The translations under genes were made by a program, and so were the position numbers. A stretch of 64,000 nt of DNA from the NCBI GenBank assembly GCA_037501455.1, contig CM074860.1:40992501-41056500 (forward strand). Direction: 5' to 3'. The notes beneath the pieces were generated by a model. The model worked only from the letters and a program-made list of their open reading frames with translations. It was not told the DNA's origin and searched no databases. Source of the stretch: Lantana camara (taxonomy: Eukaryota > Streptophyta > Magnoliopsida > Lamiales > Verbenaceae). Of the stretch, positions 1 through 10,915 are shown piece by piece (the stretch's first letter is position 1; each line of letters opens with the position of its first letter).

Positions 1-529
1 AAGAGCCTTTTCTATAAAACCCAAAAAACAATAAACTAATAAATTCCAATTAATTTATGAAAATTAATAATTTTATTTCTTCAATATTTTCAGAAAATAA
101 AGTTCGTAATTTTTCCAAAATTTAAATCGTTTTAATTTCTCAAAATCCCAATTTAAAAATTATTTCAAAAATAATTCAAATTTAATAAAATAAAATTTAC
201 AGGAAAATTAAATTTCGAAAATACAAAAACACCGAAACGCGAAACATGTACCCAGAACTCCCGGATGGAGCGCCCGCAGCCGCCCGGCGTTGCGCTCCAG
301 GCGCGCGCACGAGCATCGCACTCTGCCGGCAGTGTGAGCGCGCGGCCCTGCGCGTTTCACCCGCAGCGCTGGGCGCTGGCTTCCGGGCCGTTCTAGGTGG
401 AGGCTCCCGCGCGGATGCGGGAGCTGCTAAGCAGCTGTCCCGCGCGGTTACGGGACATATGCGCAGAACGTCCCGCGCGGATGCGGGACGGGGTTGCAGG
501 ATAGGTGCTCGGAGGCGGTGGTGTGCACG
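1..529 (-). mobile_element. Copia A leader (5' UTR), distal part
   Basis: This AT-rich then GC-rich stretch matches 43561-44100, the leader of complete copia element G. Both share the run of AATTTAAAA-type sequence followed by a CpG-rich block with tripled hairpins. The element reads on the minus strand, so its gag gene lies left of the window. The leader resumes at 3824 after an inserted solo LTR and ends at the primer-binding site at 4111-4123. Open frames in the GC-rich part (about 197-600) have no recognisable protein similarity and are taken as chance. Confidence 0.75.
403..489. repeat. GC-rich hairpin cluster in copia A leader
   Basis: Four inverted repeats are seen. 403-424 has an 8-bp stem GCTCCCGC/GCGGGAGC around GCGGAT. 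422-436 is AGCTGC-TAA-GCAGCT. 437-456 has stem GTCCCG/CGGGAC. 470-489 has stem GTCCCGC/GCGGGAC around GCGGAT. Three share the core CCCGCGCGG but differ at the stem ends, where both arms change together (CTCCCGC/GCGGGAG against GTCCCGC/GCGGGAC). With the inserted LTR removed, the cluster lies about 330 nt downstream of the primer-binding site. Confidence 0.85.
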
Positions 530-1256
530 TGTGATGCCCCGTTTCTCGATCAAGGTAGGGTTTGGCACGAGAGTGTACGATTTACCTTTCTATGCATGAT
601 TTATGTGGATTTATGCCTTAATTTGATAGACATTTGGTGCTTATGTGAAAAACATGATTTACCTGACTTATGTGGCTATTTGATATGATAAGTATGTGCT
701 CGTATTGTGCTTAAAGAGTTTTGATAGCATGTTTTATGGTTAAACGAAATAATGTGCTTATTTGGATATTAAAGCATAATTGAGGGACTAAATGGTAAAT
801 TTATTTTCCAAGCCTGGAACTGGTTAGAACTTAATGAAATTGAGTAGATAATTCGATTACGTGTTCGTGGGTTCTTAAATAGCTCAATTCGGAGTTCGGA
901 CGAAGAAGTTATGGCCATTCTACGAAAAGTCAACCCTTTTAAGCCTAAATGTTGACCTGCGACCCAATTTCAATTCTGACCCAATTTGAGATCCAATTTC
1001 ACTTAAATCCGACCCGTATGACCCGCTCCATGATCCTATTCAGCTGACCCAAATCAGATCCTAAACACCAAACATAAGTTACGTTATTTTCAAAGAATCA
1101 TATTCATTCTCTCCCAACACTTTTTCAAAGTCTATTCATATTCTCTCAAGAACTTCAAGCCACCTTCAAGCCATCTTCAAGAGCCAAGAGTGAAGGTTAA
1201 AGCTGGAGATTCAAGACTAAAGAACAAGATTTCTTCTTCGATTTTTAGCTCTCAAG

Positions 1257-3317
1257 GTAAGCTTATGTGCTCTTTTCATGGGTTTGTGTTCTTGAAGCTT
1301 TTAAGCTTGAATATGAATCTAGGGTTCATGTTAGATGGATTAGATAAGAGTTTTATGATGGAAATATGTTTATCTTGATGCTAGGAACGATTTGATATAA
1401 GAATTTCTTATTTTCATGTTCATTTGAAGATTTCACCATTAAAGCACTTTGAAGCTTTTCATAAGAACTTATGCATGTTCATGCCCTAGCTTGTTTTAAC
1501 TTGATTTGATAATGGATTCATGTTCCTTATGTGCTTTTATGAAGAATAGGATAGGTTTCCTTGAGTTTCATGCTTATTTGAAGAATCCACCATTGATGAC
1601 CTTTGAAGCTTTCTTGAGAATTCTTGCATGTTTATGTTCTTGTGTGATTTAACTTGATTTGATGATCGATTCTTGTTCCTTGAGAAATTCCATGAAGAAT
1701 GTGATTAATTCCTTTGAGTTTCTTGCATGATTGTTGATTTCACCATTGTTATGCTTAAAGCTTTCATGAAACTTGTAGAAGATGAAGTTCTTGTATGAAT
1801 TGCTAGCTTTTTTGATGTTTATATGTTCCTAAGTGATTTATTATGTAACTTGATGATTTATGATGCTTATTTGTGGTTTTGGAATCTTAATTTCATGTTT
1901 TGGGGTGTTTTGAACTCATTCCCTTCGAGTTTGAAGTTGCTGTCACGTTTTTTTTAAGTTCTGGGCAGAATCCACTAGGGTGGATTTTTGCTGTGTAAAA
2001 ATCCATGGGGGTGGATTTAAGGCAGTAGCTTCTGGACAATCCGCGAGGGTGGATTTTTTGTGAAGGAAAATCCATGGGGGTGGATTGTCCCCAGCCCTGT
2101 TTTCTTGATTCGTTTCACTTGTTTTGACTCTCGTTTGTTCCTTACTTATTTATATTATGTCTCTAATGTATTGTGACCTCATTATATGTTGTGACATCTC
2201 ATGCATACCTTATATTATGATCTTTATACCTCAATCATGCTTAAGTTATCTTAATTGATTAAGTTATGCGTTTAATTAAATTGTGTTAAGTATGATTCAT
2301 AGGTCGCTTATGACATATGACTTGAGAACTTGATACATGACTTATATGATGCAATGTGATCATAATTCCCAATATATACCATCGTCGAACATTCCTTGCA
2401 CATCATTAGCATGTTTGCATTTATGTCAAAGTCGTGCGTCGTCTTGTTGGGTTTCGAGTCGAGTCTTACCTTTGTTGGTACATTGTCTTGTTAGGTGGTG
2501 AGTCTCCGGACGTGTAACCTTCCTTGTTCGTGCTTGATCTTCGAGGTTCTTGGTAAAGGTGAGGAGTTATATATATGTAAAATGTTTTCAAAACTGTGGA
2601 CACCTATAGCCTTTCATATTTATTGGTTTTAAACTCCCGTTTTCAAACGTATATATATATAGGCTTAATAAGCCATGTTTTGTGAGTTATGCTCATATAT
2701 TGGATATTTGCTTATGGTAATGGTTTACAAGTAGAACTTGAGTTTTCATATATGGGATAAGTACCCAAAATGCCTTTGGAACTTTTATTTGGATATTATG
2801 TATATGTGAGTTGTGTAGCGAGGTTATGATGTACCTTGCAAGGACGCTTGCTAGGGGCAATCGAATTTGAGCTCGGGGATAGAGGTGAGAGATATTTCGG
2901 GAAGGCAAGGACCGACGGATGTCCTTATCCAAAGTTCCCACTGTGGACAAGACTACTAAGACTCCGGGGAGGTTTCGGGGTTGAAGTTTTCTTGGAGAGA
3001 GCTAGGTTGCATGGACCGAATTCTCTACGTTGTGGATGCTCGGGGGGTGCACACCCTCGACATCAACGGTGTAAAGGTTGGATTGGTTTGATTTCTTGGT
3101 TTGGGAAGATCGGATGGAGTGCTCGTTCTCGCCGAGTCGGTTATGTGTGGTTTATGATCCATATTTTTCTAAAACTTGCATTTACTTTGAAAATAAGTTG
3201 GATCATAAATACCTTTGATTTGAGAATGCTTTGAACCTTCTTATGTTAATTATATTATGTATACTTCTCCTCACCGGTTCCGTTTGAACTGATCTCCTTT
3301 ACCTTTTGTGTCCACAG
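1257..3317 (+). other. Predicted LTR intron of S1
   Basis: A donor-like CTCAAG|GTAAGC at 1256/1257 follows a purine-rich putative 5'-UTR exon. An acceptor-like TTTTGTGTCCACAG|G ends at 3317. The interval contains the palindrome cluster at 1969-2090 and, 26 nt before the acceptor, a hairpin (CGGTTC-CGTTT-GAACTG, 3275-3291). The same order of signals recurs in every other Ty3 LTR of the window. Splicing itself is inferred, not shown. Confidence 0.5.
1969..2090. repeat. Array of four palindromes in S1
   Basis: Four units share the stem AATCCA/TGGATT: 1969-1986 (loop CTAGGG), 1999-2018 (AAATCCA-TGGGGG-TGGATTT), 2038-2055 (AATCC-GCGAGGGT-GGATT) and 2069-2086 (loop TGGGGG). The last two are wrapped in a larger inverted repeat, GGACAATCC (2034-2042) with GGATTGTCC (2082-2090). 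All have a G-rich centre, as do the arrays in the other LTRs, although the stem sequence is unrelated. Confidence 0.9.
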
Positions 3318-3823
3318 GTTGCTTTTGGAGTCATGCTAGGCGGGAGTCTTTCTTGAGAGTCTTGTCTAGTTGTCTAGTCATGTTTGTTGCTTTTACTTTG
3401 GTTTTGTTACCTTGGAGTTGTTTTGGATTCAGCATGTACGTTATCGGATTTATTATCTTGTTAGTTGGACCGTGGCGGTCTCTAGGATGATTTACATTCC
3501 CGTATTTTGAGCATTTCATGCTGGACCGTGTTGGTCACTTAATTGATGATTTAATCTTTCGCATTTGTTTTCATTTGACTTGAGAAGGTCTGAAGTGGGT
3601 ATATTGAATTTGAACTCTTATGTATGTGGTATGTTTTAAGCTTCCGCGTATTTGTGTTTGTTTTAATTCTCTTGATGTGAGTCTAGTACCGCCTAGCTAG
3701 GATGTCCGTTTGTCACCGCTTGCTTCGATCTTGGCGGGTATATGGATAGCAATTCTATATACAAGCTAGGCCCGTAACGCGGGATAGGCGTGGGATGCCC
3801 TTGTTGGGGCGTGCTACACATTG

Positions 3824-4124
3824 GCACGTCCCAATCTCACGTGTTCGTTTCGCACTTCGTTTCGTATCACAGGTTTCTCAAGACCCAATTCAATCCAAAA
3901 TTAAAATTACGATTTAAACAGGTTTCAACTAAAACAGTTTTTCAAAAACATGATTTAACGAAACAGTTTTCAGAAACTTTTAGAAAAAATACAGTTTCGT
4001 ATTTCAGGCTTTCTAAAAGAACTCAAGAATGCTCAATTCGCACGTAGGTCTAAGAATTTCTACCAAATTCAGAATAATTGAGACGAATCAGAAATAGGCC
4101 TTGCAACGTGGCTCTGATACCACT
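3824..4124 (-). mobile_element. Copia A leader, proximal part
   Basis: This continues the copia A leader after the solo LTR. It matches 44115-44377 of copia element G (the ACATGATTTAA, TTTCAGGCTTTCTAAAAGAACTC and AATTGAGACGAATCAGAAA segments align). It ends in the primer-binding site beside the LTR. No coding sequence is seen. Confidence 0.8.
4111..4123 (-). other. Copia A primer-binding site
   Basis: Read on the minus strand, GTGGTATCAGAGC follows the LTR end almost directly. It is the standard plant retrotransposon match to the 3' end of initiator tRNA-Met, which primes minus-strand DNA synthesis. Confidence 0.9.
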
Positions 4125-5155
4125 TGTTGGGAAAACGAGATAGAAACGCAGCGGAAATTTAAAATTTTTCCCAAAAGATAGAATCAAAAACTTGCAATTC
4201 CTATTTCCAGATTCGTAGAGATCAAGAAACTCACTTAGGTAGTAGCTTTCTTGACACGTTTTGAGCCGCCTTCAAAGGCGCTTCATGCGGTAATGGCAAC
4301 CCGTCCCTCGAAAGTTTCTTTCTACTTCAGAATCCATTGTAGGTTTCCTCTGGGGTAATAATCCACACCAACCTAGATTCAAATCATGTTAGGGAAAGTG
4401 CTAACGATATAACATGTGTAAAGAAAGAAACATGAAATGAGAAAGGCATGATTAAAACTCCATTCGAAACCAAATTTTGCGAAAACAGAAATCTGCATGC
4501 CATAAAACCCTCGTGAAAAAATTCATCCTTTAAGATATGGACGAACGGTTTTCGCCATCTTCTTTGGTTCGATTTTTTCACTTGTATTCTATTGGGTTCA
4601 GAATCGTTCCACCAGCCCTTGTTGTGGTTTGGGCGTGATCTTTCTATCACGCGTCTTGATCCCCAAACGCTCCTTCGAATCTTTCAAGACTTCACGATAG
4701 AAGTCCTTTAGAGAATTAGTCCACCAACCTCGACCACGATTCGAATAGGGAGGATGTTAGTTCTATATTCGGTGTTTAGGCTCTTAAGGGGTTAGTGTAT
4801 GATTATGGAGAAAGGAGAAATTATGTATCAATCTCCCATGGGGTTCGAACCTCTCATATAAATAGGCTTAGGGTTCGAACCCTATTCCCTGTTGGACAAA
4901 TTATGTATCCTCGCCTCTGAAGTTAAGAACTTGTTTCATGTGTCGTTCCCATAAGGGCAAAGTTCTTAACGGCTTCATCGGATTAGGGGAGTTCAAAACA
5001 TGCAAAACACAGTTAACCCAAATAGACATAAATAAGCACATAAAGAAGTGATTGCCTATGAACAAAATCATCTCGTTTATTATTCAAAGACCGTTTGTGA
5101 TTTTACAAGGAAATAGTAAAGCATAAAAGCTGCTTTAAGGGCACCATTCCTAACA
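4125..5155 (-). mobile_element. Copia LTR shared by elements A and B
   Basis: The LTR reads TGTTAGGAATGG...CCCAACA on the minus strand. On its left are a primer-binding site and leader (the context of a 5' LTR). On its right are a polypurine tract and the end of pol (the context of a 3' LTR). One LTR thus serves two elements in tandem, the usual product of unequal recombination between LTRs. It is about 1 kb shorter than its relatives at 10937 and 36246, so it has an internal deletion; the G-box promoter region seen in those copies is missing. Confidence 0.85.
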
Positions 5156-5171
5156 ATCTCCCACTTGCCCG
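5156..5171 (-). other. Copia B polypurine tract
   Basis: On the minus strand GGCAAGTGGGAGAT abuts the LTR start. The same sequence lies at 12966 and 38197 in copies C and G. It primes plus-strand DNA synthesis. Confidence 0.8.
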
Positions 5172-5752
5172 TCAAAGCCATTCAGGTGCTAATCTAAGTC
5201 TCATCTTCTGAAGAAGTCCTTCGAAAGCCTGTTGACTAAGGGCTTTTGTAAGTGGATTTGCCATGTTCTCTGTCGATGTGACCCTTTCAATTTGTACATC
5301 TTCTCTCTTGATTATATCATGGATTAAGTGAAACTTCCTAAAACTGTGCTTGGTCCTTTGATGAGATCTTTGTTCTCTTGCTTGAGCAACCGTCCCTGTG
5401 TTGTCACAAAACACTCTAACGGGGTCTTTAATGCTAGGAAATACACCCATCTCGTGGATGAAGTTTCTTACCCAAACATCTTCCTTAGCAGCATCGTTTG
5501 CAGCTAAGTATTTGGCCTCAGTGGTCGCTTGCTTGGAACTTTTCCAACTCACTGCTCCGCCATTCAGGTAGAATATGTATCCTGACATGGATTTAAAGTT
5601 ATCCATGTCCGATGCAAAGCTTGCATCACAGTATCCTCTAATGACAAGATCTTGCTGGCCTCCGTAAACCAAGAACAAATCCTTAGTTCTTCTCAAGTAC
5701 TTAAGGATGTTCTTTACAGCAGTCCAGTGACCTTCACCAGGGTCAGATTGGA
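5172..5752 (-). pseudogene. Copia B RNase H fragment (end of pol)
   Basis: This fragment encodes the last part of a Ty1/copia polyprotein. It begins at QSDPGEGHWTAVKNILKYL, passes the RNase H region with VFCDNTGTVAQAREQRSHQ, and ends KMRLRLAPEWL. Compared with copies C and G it lacks four residues in the TT(ADST)TEAEYLAAN segment. Homology stops abruptly at 5752 where gypsy LTR sequence begins; the open frame runs on to 5858 only by chance. Reverse transcriptase, integrase and gag of this copy are absent. Confidence 0.9.
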
Positions 5753-6235
5753 ATATGCTCATGGGCTCCAAAGTAATATAACAATGGGCTACAAGCCTCG
5801 GGTATCCAAAATAACATAGCAAATACGAGTTAATAAAAGTTACACAATGGCACCGCATTCAGTATGTTAAAAGTTTGCATAAAATAATAGTGAGTGTAAA
5901 TGCTATACTATAAAAGACTCAAGTGACTCTGATTCGAGCCAAGCACCCCACCTGCAAAAGAATAACGACCATTAGGAGCCGGTAGATATAAAACAGAGTT
6001 TAATAATACATATAATGCATAAACTAAACACATACATGCAAATCATAACCCCTTGTGAGGTTTTGAAACACTTTCCCCAAGTGGGTCAAGTAAAGAAATC
6101 AACACGGTGAGATTATGACAACCAATTTATTAATTAGTGAGGTTAATACGTAAGCCCGACAAGTAGGCAAAATCTCGGAACAACCCCTTGTGTTTATAAT
6201 AATTAACAGGTGCGACTCCATGATTATCAAATAGT
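5753..6235 (-). mobile_element. Degenerate Ty3 LTR fragment
   Basis: Weak but ordered similarity to the 3' half of the minus-strand gypsy LTRs: the CACCTGCAAAA acceptor region, AGGAGCCGGTAGATATAAAACAG, ACACATACATGCAAATCATAACCCC, and TGTGAGGTTTTGAAACACTTTCCCCAAGTGGG (compare 26897-27015). Both ends are ragged and no target duplication was found. Confidence 0.6.
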
Positions 6236-6804
6236 GGGAAATATATATTATTAAAACTAAAAAATATGTATTTTATTGAAAATAATTGACAATTTTCGCC
6301 TATAAACTTTTTTTTGTACTAAATACATTTTCACTAAAAAAAAATTGATACTAAATTAATCATTGTCAATATATGTAATTAATTTGTAAATAATCTTGAT
6401 TATTTTTTTCAACTAATAAATCCTCATTTTCTTTTAAAATACTTTTAAATCACTAATATATGTTTTGAAATTGAAGAAAATTAAAAATTATATATTATTA
6501 AATAGGTTTTTATTTTTATATTTGTGCTATAATATTGTTCTCAATTTTACACTTAATTTAAAATTTAAAGGGGTCAATAATTTTTTTTATGTGGGGTCAA
6601 TAAAACTTATTTCTAAAATAATAAATATAAAAACAAATAAAAACATATATAAATATATAACTATTCTTCTTTTAGTGAAGTCAATTGACCCCACTAAGAG
6701 GCCTTTGGCGTCGCCCTTGATAATTAATATATTAAGTTGTGATCATTCAACAATCGATCAATTAATACTCCTTTTTTCCTCATTTGATGGACAGGCTTGC
6801 TATC
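6236..6804. other. AT-rich block, unassigned
   Basis: About 570 bases of very AT-rich sequence containing two copies of GGGGTCAATAA (about 6570 and 6592) and a nearby inverted form, TCAATTGACCCC (6682). It ends in GGCCTTTGGCGTCGCCCTTGA. It could be a degraded DNA transposon or old unique sequence. No coding region is supported. Confidence 0.35.
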
Positions 6805-7324
6805 TGTAACACCTCGGAGCGAAGGGTGCCACATCCCCCGCACTAAGATCCAACACGAGTAACGAAATGGAGAGTTCGCAACTATATCAAACCATAGCGA
6901 ACGGGAGACACACAAAGCACACACCCTCGCTAGGCGGCCTAGACCCTCAAGAACTGAGCAAATTTAAAACAAGAGTAGCGGAAGCGTTAAAACGATCAAA
7001 CTTACATCCCAAGATCACAATTATTCATATCAAAAGAGGGTAGAATAGTAAGCTAGATCATGATCGAGTATATACAACCTGCACAATGCCCATCGGGGCC
7101 AAAATATCATAGGTATTCATATAACAAATTCCAAAAGTGCATAAGTGCGTAAAACGTAACCACTACAAATGCATGAAGACCCGAGCTACACCACAAGTAA
7201 AACTTGATAGACACATGCCGCCTAGCTTGACTCAGGAGGTACCTGCAACTCAAAAGAAAAGGGGAAAAACAAAAAAAGGGAACAACAAAGAGGGTTAGTC
7301 CTAAAGACTAGTGAGGGGGTTAAC
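6805..7324 (-). mobile_element. Ty3 LTR fragment interrupted by solo LTR S2
   Basis: The LTR end TGTAACACCTCGGAGCGAAGG starts at 6805. The fragment carries the shared block (GCGAACGGGAGAC then CTAGGCGGC, 6897-6940), the acceptor-like site (GTTGCAG|G on the minus strand, ending at 7243) and the hairpin TAGTC-CTAAA-GACTA (7296-7310). It continues for 16 bases after S2 (10921-10936), then copia C cuts it off. The rest of this element is not seen. Confidence 0.75.
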
Positions 7325-10300
7325 TGTGACACCCCGTTCGTCCGACGTATAAGGTACGCCGCGTTCCAACCTTTTAATGTGTTTAATTATGTGATTTTAT
7401 ATTTTTCGTGGCCTATTTTGAACTCTTTTAGAGTTTAAGGGCCCTTTTGTAATTTTCTCTTTTAAGGGGTTTTCTGGTCATTTCTCGTTCGATCGAGATT
7501 TTGACCTCTTTGACCCCTTCAACGCGTCCGGGGCGGCGAAACGAGTCCGTAGACTCTAAGTTTGCCCAATTCGGATGTCGTTAGCTCGTTCGTTTGATCG
7601 TTTTGCGTACGAGGACCCGAGATATATACCCCGGATCCTCGTTTTGCGTGCCAGAAGATCAGATCTCAGCTGCAGCGTCTTCCTCCAGCGAACAGCACTG
7701 TTCACACGCACTCGAGGTGTGTTTACACACACATGCTCGTTCTCTCTCGTTTCTCGACGGAATTCGACGAATCAATAGTGGAAATTTATTAGCTCGACGA
7801 GCCCGTCACGATGGTACAAGAATCTCGGCCAACCGATGAGCGACGGCGACGGAATCGGCGATTTTCAGTCGCGGCGGTAGGAGGTGGCGGAGCTGCCACT
7901 TTGCCGGCCTCCCACGGCGGTTTCCGGCGCCTTCCCGGCAACACGCGCCCCACAGGCGGCAAGGGGAACTCCTGGCGCAGTGGAGGACGTTGGCGGCGCG
8001 GCCAACGGCCACCCGACGGCGGCACACGCGCCGCCTGAAGCCGCGGTTGCGCGCGCGTGAACAGTGTCACGGCGGCGCTCCGGTGACTTTTTCCGACCAA
8101 GGTTGGTGTTTTCCAAGGTTTTCCGACCCCCTGAGTCCATTTCCGGCATTGTTTTCATCCAATTTTGGCCGTAGGTGGTGGTTCCGGCGACATGGTGGCG
8201 GCAGAAACTTCGGAGCTCAACGGGGGCCTTTTCCGGCCATCTTTTGGCCTCGGGCCCTTCACGAAAGTTGTTCGGAACGACGAGAACTAATGAACCCCAT
8301 TTGCTCGACTCCAGATTTTGCCGTTTGGCGGCGGCTGAACGGCGGCCGGTCACTATTCCGGCGGCTCCGGCAGCGGCGTTCCGGCGGGCTTCGGACAGCT
8401 CGTTCGCCTCGTTGTGGTGAGTCCATCACCACTTTCCGTTCGTCAATCGGACACTCGGTTTATTTTCTATGAATTTATTTGTATATTTGGGACTTATTTG
8501 AATTAATTGTTTAAATGTAAATTAATTGCTATATGTTTGAATTGTTGATCGAAATGAATTCCATTGTGTATGAAATCATGTATGATATGAAATGTGATAA
8601 GTATGGACTTTGTATTTTGTAAATTGAACCCCCGACTTGTTGATTTTGCTACTTGGTTAGTCTAGAGGGGGTGTTTGTGTAATTTTGAGTAAAGTAGGAA
8701 TTTGTTTAATTTGAATTAATAGACCTTAGTAATGAAATCTTAAATGTAATGTATGAATTGAATATGTAACGTATTAATTTAATGAACTTAGTTTGATTAG
8801 AATTTGACTAACATGAAATATGAAACAGGCTATTATGATTTATTTGATTTGTGAGCTACGTGAATTTGTATGAATTGTTTTGTGTGAGGAATGAAATAAT
8901 ATGAAATGCACTGCGTGAATTTGCATGAAATGAATTATATGAACCTTGAATGATTAAATAACTTGCTTTGGATTTGTATAAGACTTCGTGAGGTTTAAAT
9001 AAATTAGAAGCTTGTTATAGTGATTTGCTTGACTTATTAACACTTGGAAATTTGTATGAAATGCGATATGAATTGTCTGAACTTTGTTAATTGAATTTGT
9101 TAGGTATTAAATGAATTGATATGAAATGATATGAAGTGCTTTGCCTTTAATTTTGTTAATTGCATTAATTATGCACATGAACGTGCCTTAATGTTTTGAT
9201 TTCGCATATAATTTATATGAATTTGAACTTTGCTGATGTGATTGCATTTATTAAGTGTTTGAGCATATGCCGTGCGTCCCTATGTGGTTGTCTGCTTGAG
9301 TCTGAGTTCCGTGCTGTGTTTGTGTGTTCAGTTGGTACAGGTGCACCCGGGGTGGTGACTTGAGGTCGTGCAGGTTCCGGGGTGGACCTTCTGCTTTGTA
9401 TTCGGCTCCGTTTGGTGTAAGGTGAGGTTTTAGGATTTTTGTTTTAGTTACAGCGACCTACAACATTCTGTGCTCGTTTTCAAGCCTGCATGCGATTATT
9501 CTATTATATTTATATAATAGATATGTGTTTATATGATATGTTTATGAATTTATCATACGATTAAAGGTTTTGAACTGTATATGTACGAGCATATGTAAGC
9601 TTGAAATGTTTTGCAACGAGGCTATGCTCCAAACCGTGTGTCTTCATACCAGCTGCGGATTAGGATGACACGGAGAGGTACGTTTATAGCATATGCTAAG
9701 TTGCAAGGTATGGTATGCTCCGATAAGGTATGTACGTATGATTTCGATATGATATGATAAGTTTGTTATGTAGCGAGTTATGATTTGTTCGGATATGTTC
9801 TGTTATGCTGGGCCCCGGAGACTGTGGGTAAGGAACCCCGGGACGGTATCGGGCCGTCGGGTTAAGCCTGTGCATAGTCTCCATTTGAGGTATCTCGTGC
9901 GACTCAGGGAGATAGGGGAGGCGAGATATTCTTGAGCCGGTAGCGTAAAACCTGCCGAGGACTCGTAGGGGATCATTACCCCTCGAGGAATGTATATGAT
10001 ATGGATGGTTAGGGGCGTATACACCCCTTCCATCACCCGGAGTTGAGGATGTTATGTTATGATGTTTTCTGTTTTGATATTATGATTTGGAAGTAAGGTT
10101 GGAGACCCGTACTCGCCGGGTATATGAATATGATAAGTTATGTTGATTATGAAACGGGATAGGAGCTTTCTCTTCCAATATGTTACGAGTTTGTTCAGTC
10201 TGATATGATTTGATTAAGTATAAAAATTTGGTATGAGTATGCTCAGTTTGTTTAGTTTTGAATAAGATAAGATAAGATCTGTATAAGTTTGATTTGGAAA

Positions 10301-10915
10301 GATATGTATAAGTATGTTTTGTAAATGGTTTTAGTATGCAAAACCCTAGTCCCGGTTCATAATCTTTCTTTTGATACGTGCTCTGCTCCTTATTATGTAT
10401 AGTGTGTGTGAGTTCAGCCCCCTCGCTCAGTCAGTGGACTGACCCTCGCCCCACCTATGTTTTCAGTCTGCAGGTTCAGGTTCTTGGAGTTCGAGCTAGG
10501 CGGCTTTGAGTCTTGTCTGTTGAGTCTGTGTCCTTTAAGCCTGTATTTATTTGATTAAGTCGAGAGTCTCTGATCTGCATCCGTTTGTAATTATGTACAT
10601 ATCATGTTCTGTACAGGATTATGTTTATGCTTTGATTATATGAATTTTCGGGACAGGTTAGGACAGGGCTTGGATTAGTTGAACCCGTTTCTGTATTTTG
10701 TTGATTAAAGTTTTTGTTAGTTCATATTTTGTATCGCTTCCGCATTCAGGTTTTGTACATTTTACTTGCACGGGGTTTAGGTACCGCCTAGCTTAGGTTG
10801 GATTTTCGTTTGTCACCCGTTCGCTGTGACTTGGTGCGTGTGCGGACGTTCCATTTCGTACCACGTGTCAGGTCATAGTGCGGGGGTGTGGTGCCCCACC
10901 GCTTGGGGTGCTACA
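7325..10915 (+). mobile_element. Solo LTR S2 of a Ty3/gypsy element
   Basis: The LTR starts TGTGACACCCCG and ends GGGGTGCTACA. It is flanked directly by the 5-bp target duplication TTAAC (7320-7324 and 10916-10920), so it is a complete solo LTR inserted in an older gypsy LTR. It is unusual in having a CpG-rich block at about 7800-8416. The shared 3' block (ACCGCCTAGCTTAGG, then GTCACCCGTTCGC) lies near its end. Open frames across the GC-rich block occur on both strands and in several frames, resemble no protein I recognise, and are not called. Confidence 0.95.
8417..10473 (+). other. Predicted LTR intron of S2
   Basis: A donor-like GTTGTG|GTGAGTCC at 8416/8417 ends the GC-rich putative leader exon. 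The acceptor-like TTTTCAGTCTGCAG|G ends at 10473, 29 nt after the hairpin GTCAGT-GG-ACTGAC (10430-10443). The palindrome cluster of the other LTRs is only faintly seen at 9340-9395, with GCACCCGGGGTG and GGTTCCGGGGTGGACC. Splicing is inferred. Confidence 0.45.

Larger units (their letters stand above)
530..3823 (+). mobile_element. Solo LTR S1 of a Ty3/gypsy element
   Basis: A plus-strand LTR starts TGTGATGCCCC and ends near GTGCTACA (3811-3818). It splits the copia A leader, whose sequence resumes after it. No internal region or second LTR follows, so it is a solo LTR formed by LTR-LTR recombination. GCACG occurs just before 530 and again at 3824-3828, five bases beyond the expected TACA end; the right border is therefore uncertain by a few bases. 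Near its 3' end it carries the block shared by all Ty3 LTRs here (CCGCCTAGC followed by TTGTCACCG, 3690-3720). No coding sequence is supported inside it. Confidence 0.8.

Noticed and set aside
3824..3828. GCACG as a clean target duplication for S1
   Set aside because: The right copy lies five bases beyond the expected TACA end, so the match may be chance; the solo LTR call rests on the split leader instead.
7865..8472. Overlapping open frames of about 160 codons on both strands in the GC-rich part of S2
   Set aside because: High GC removes stops in all frames; no protein motif, and both strands are open equally.
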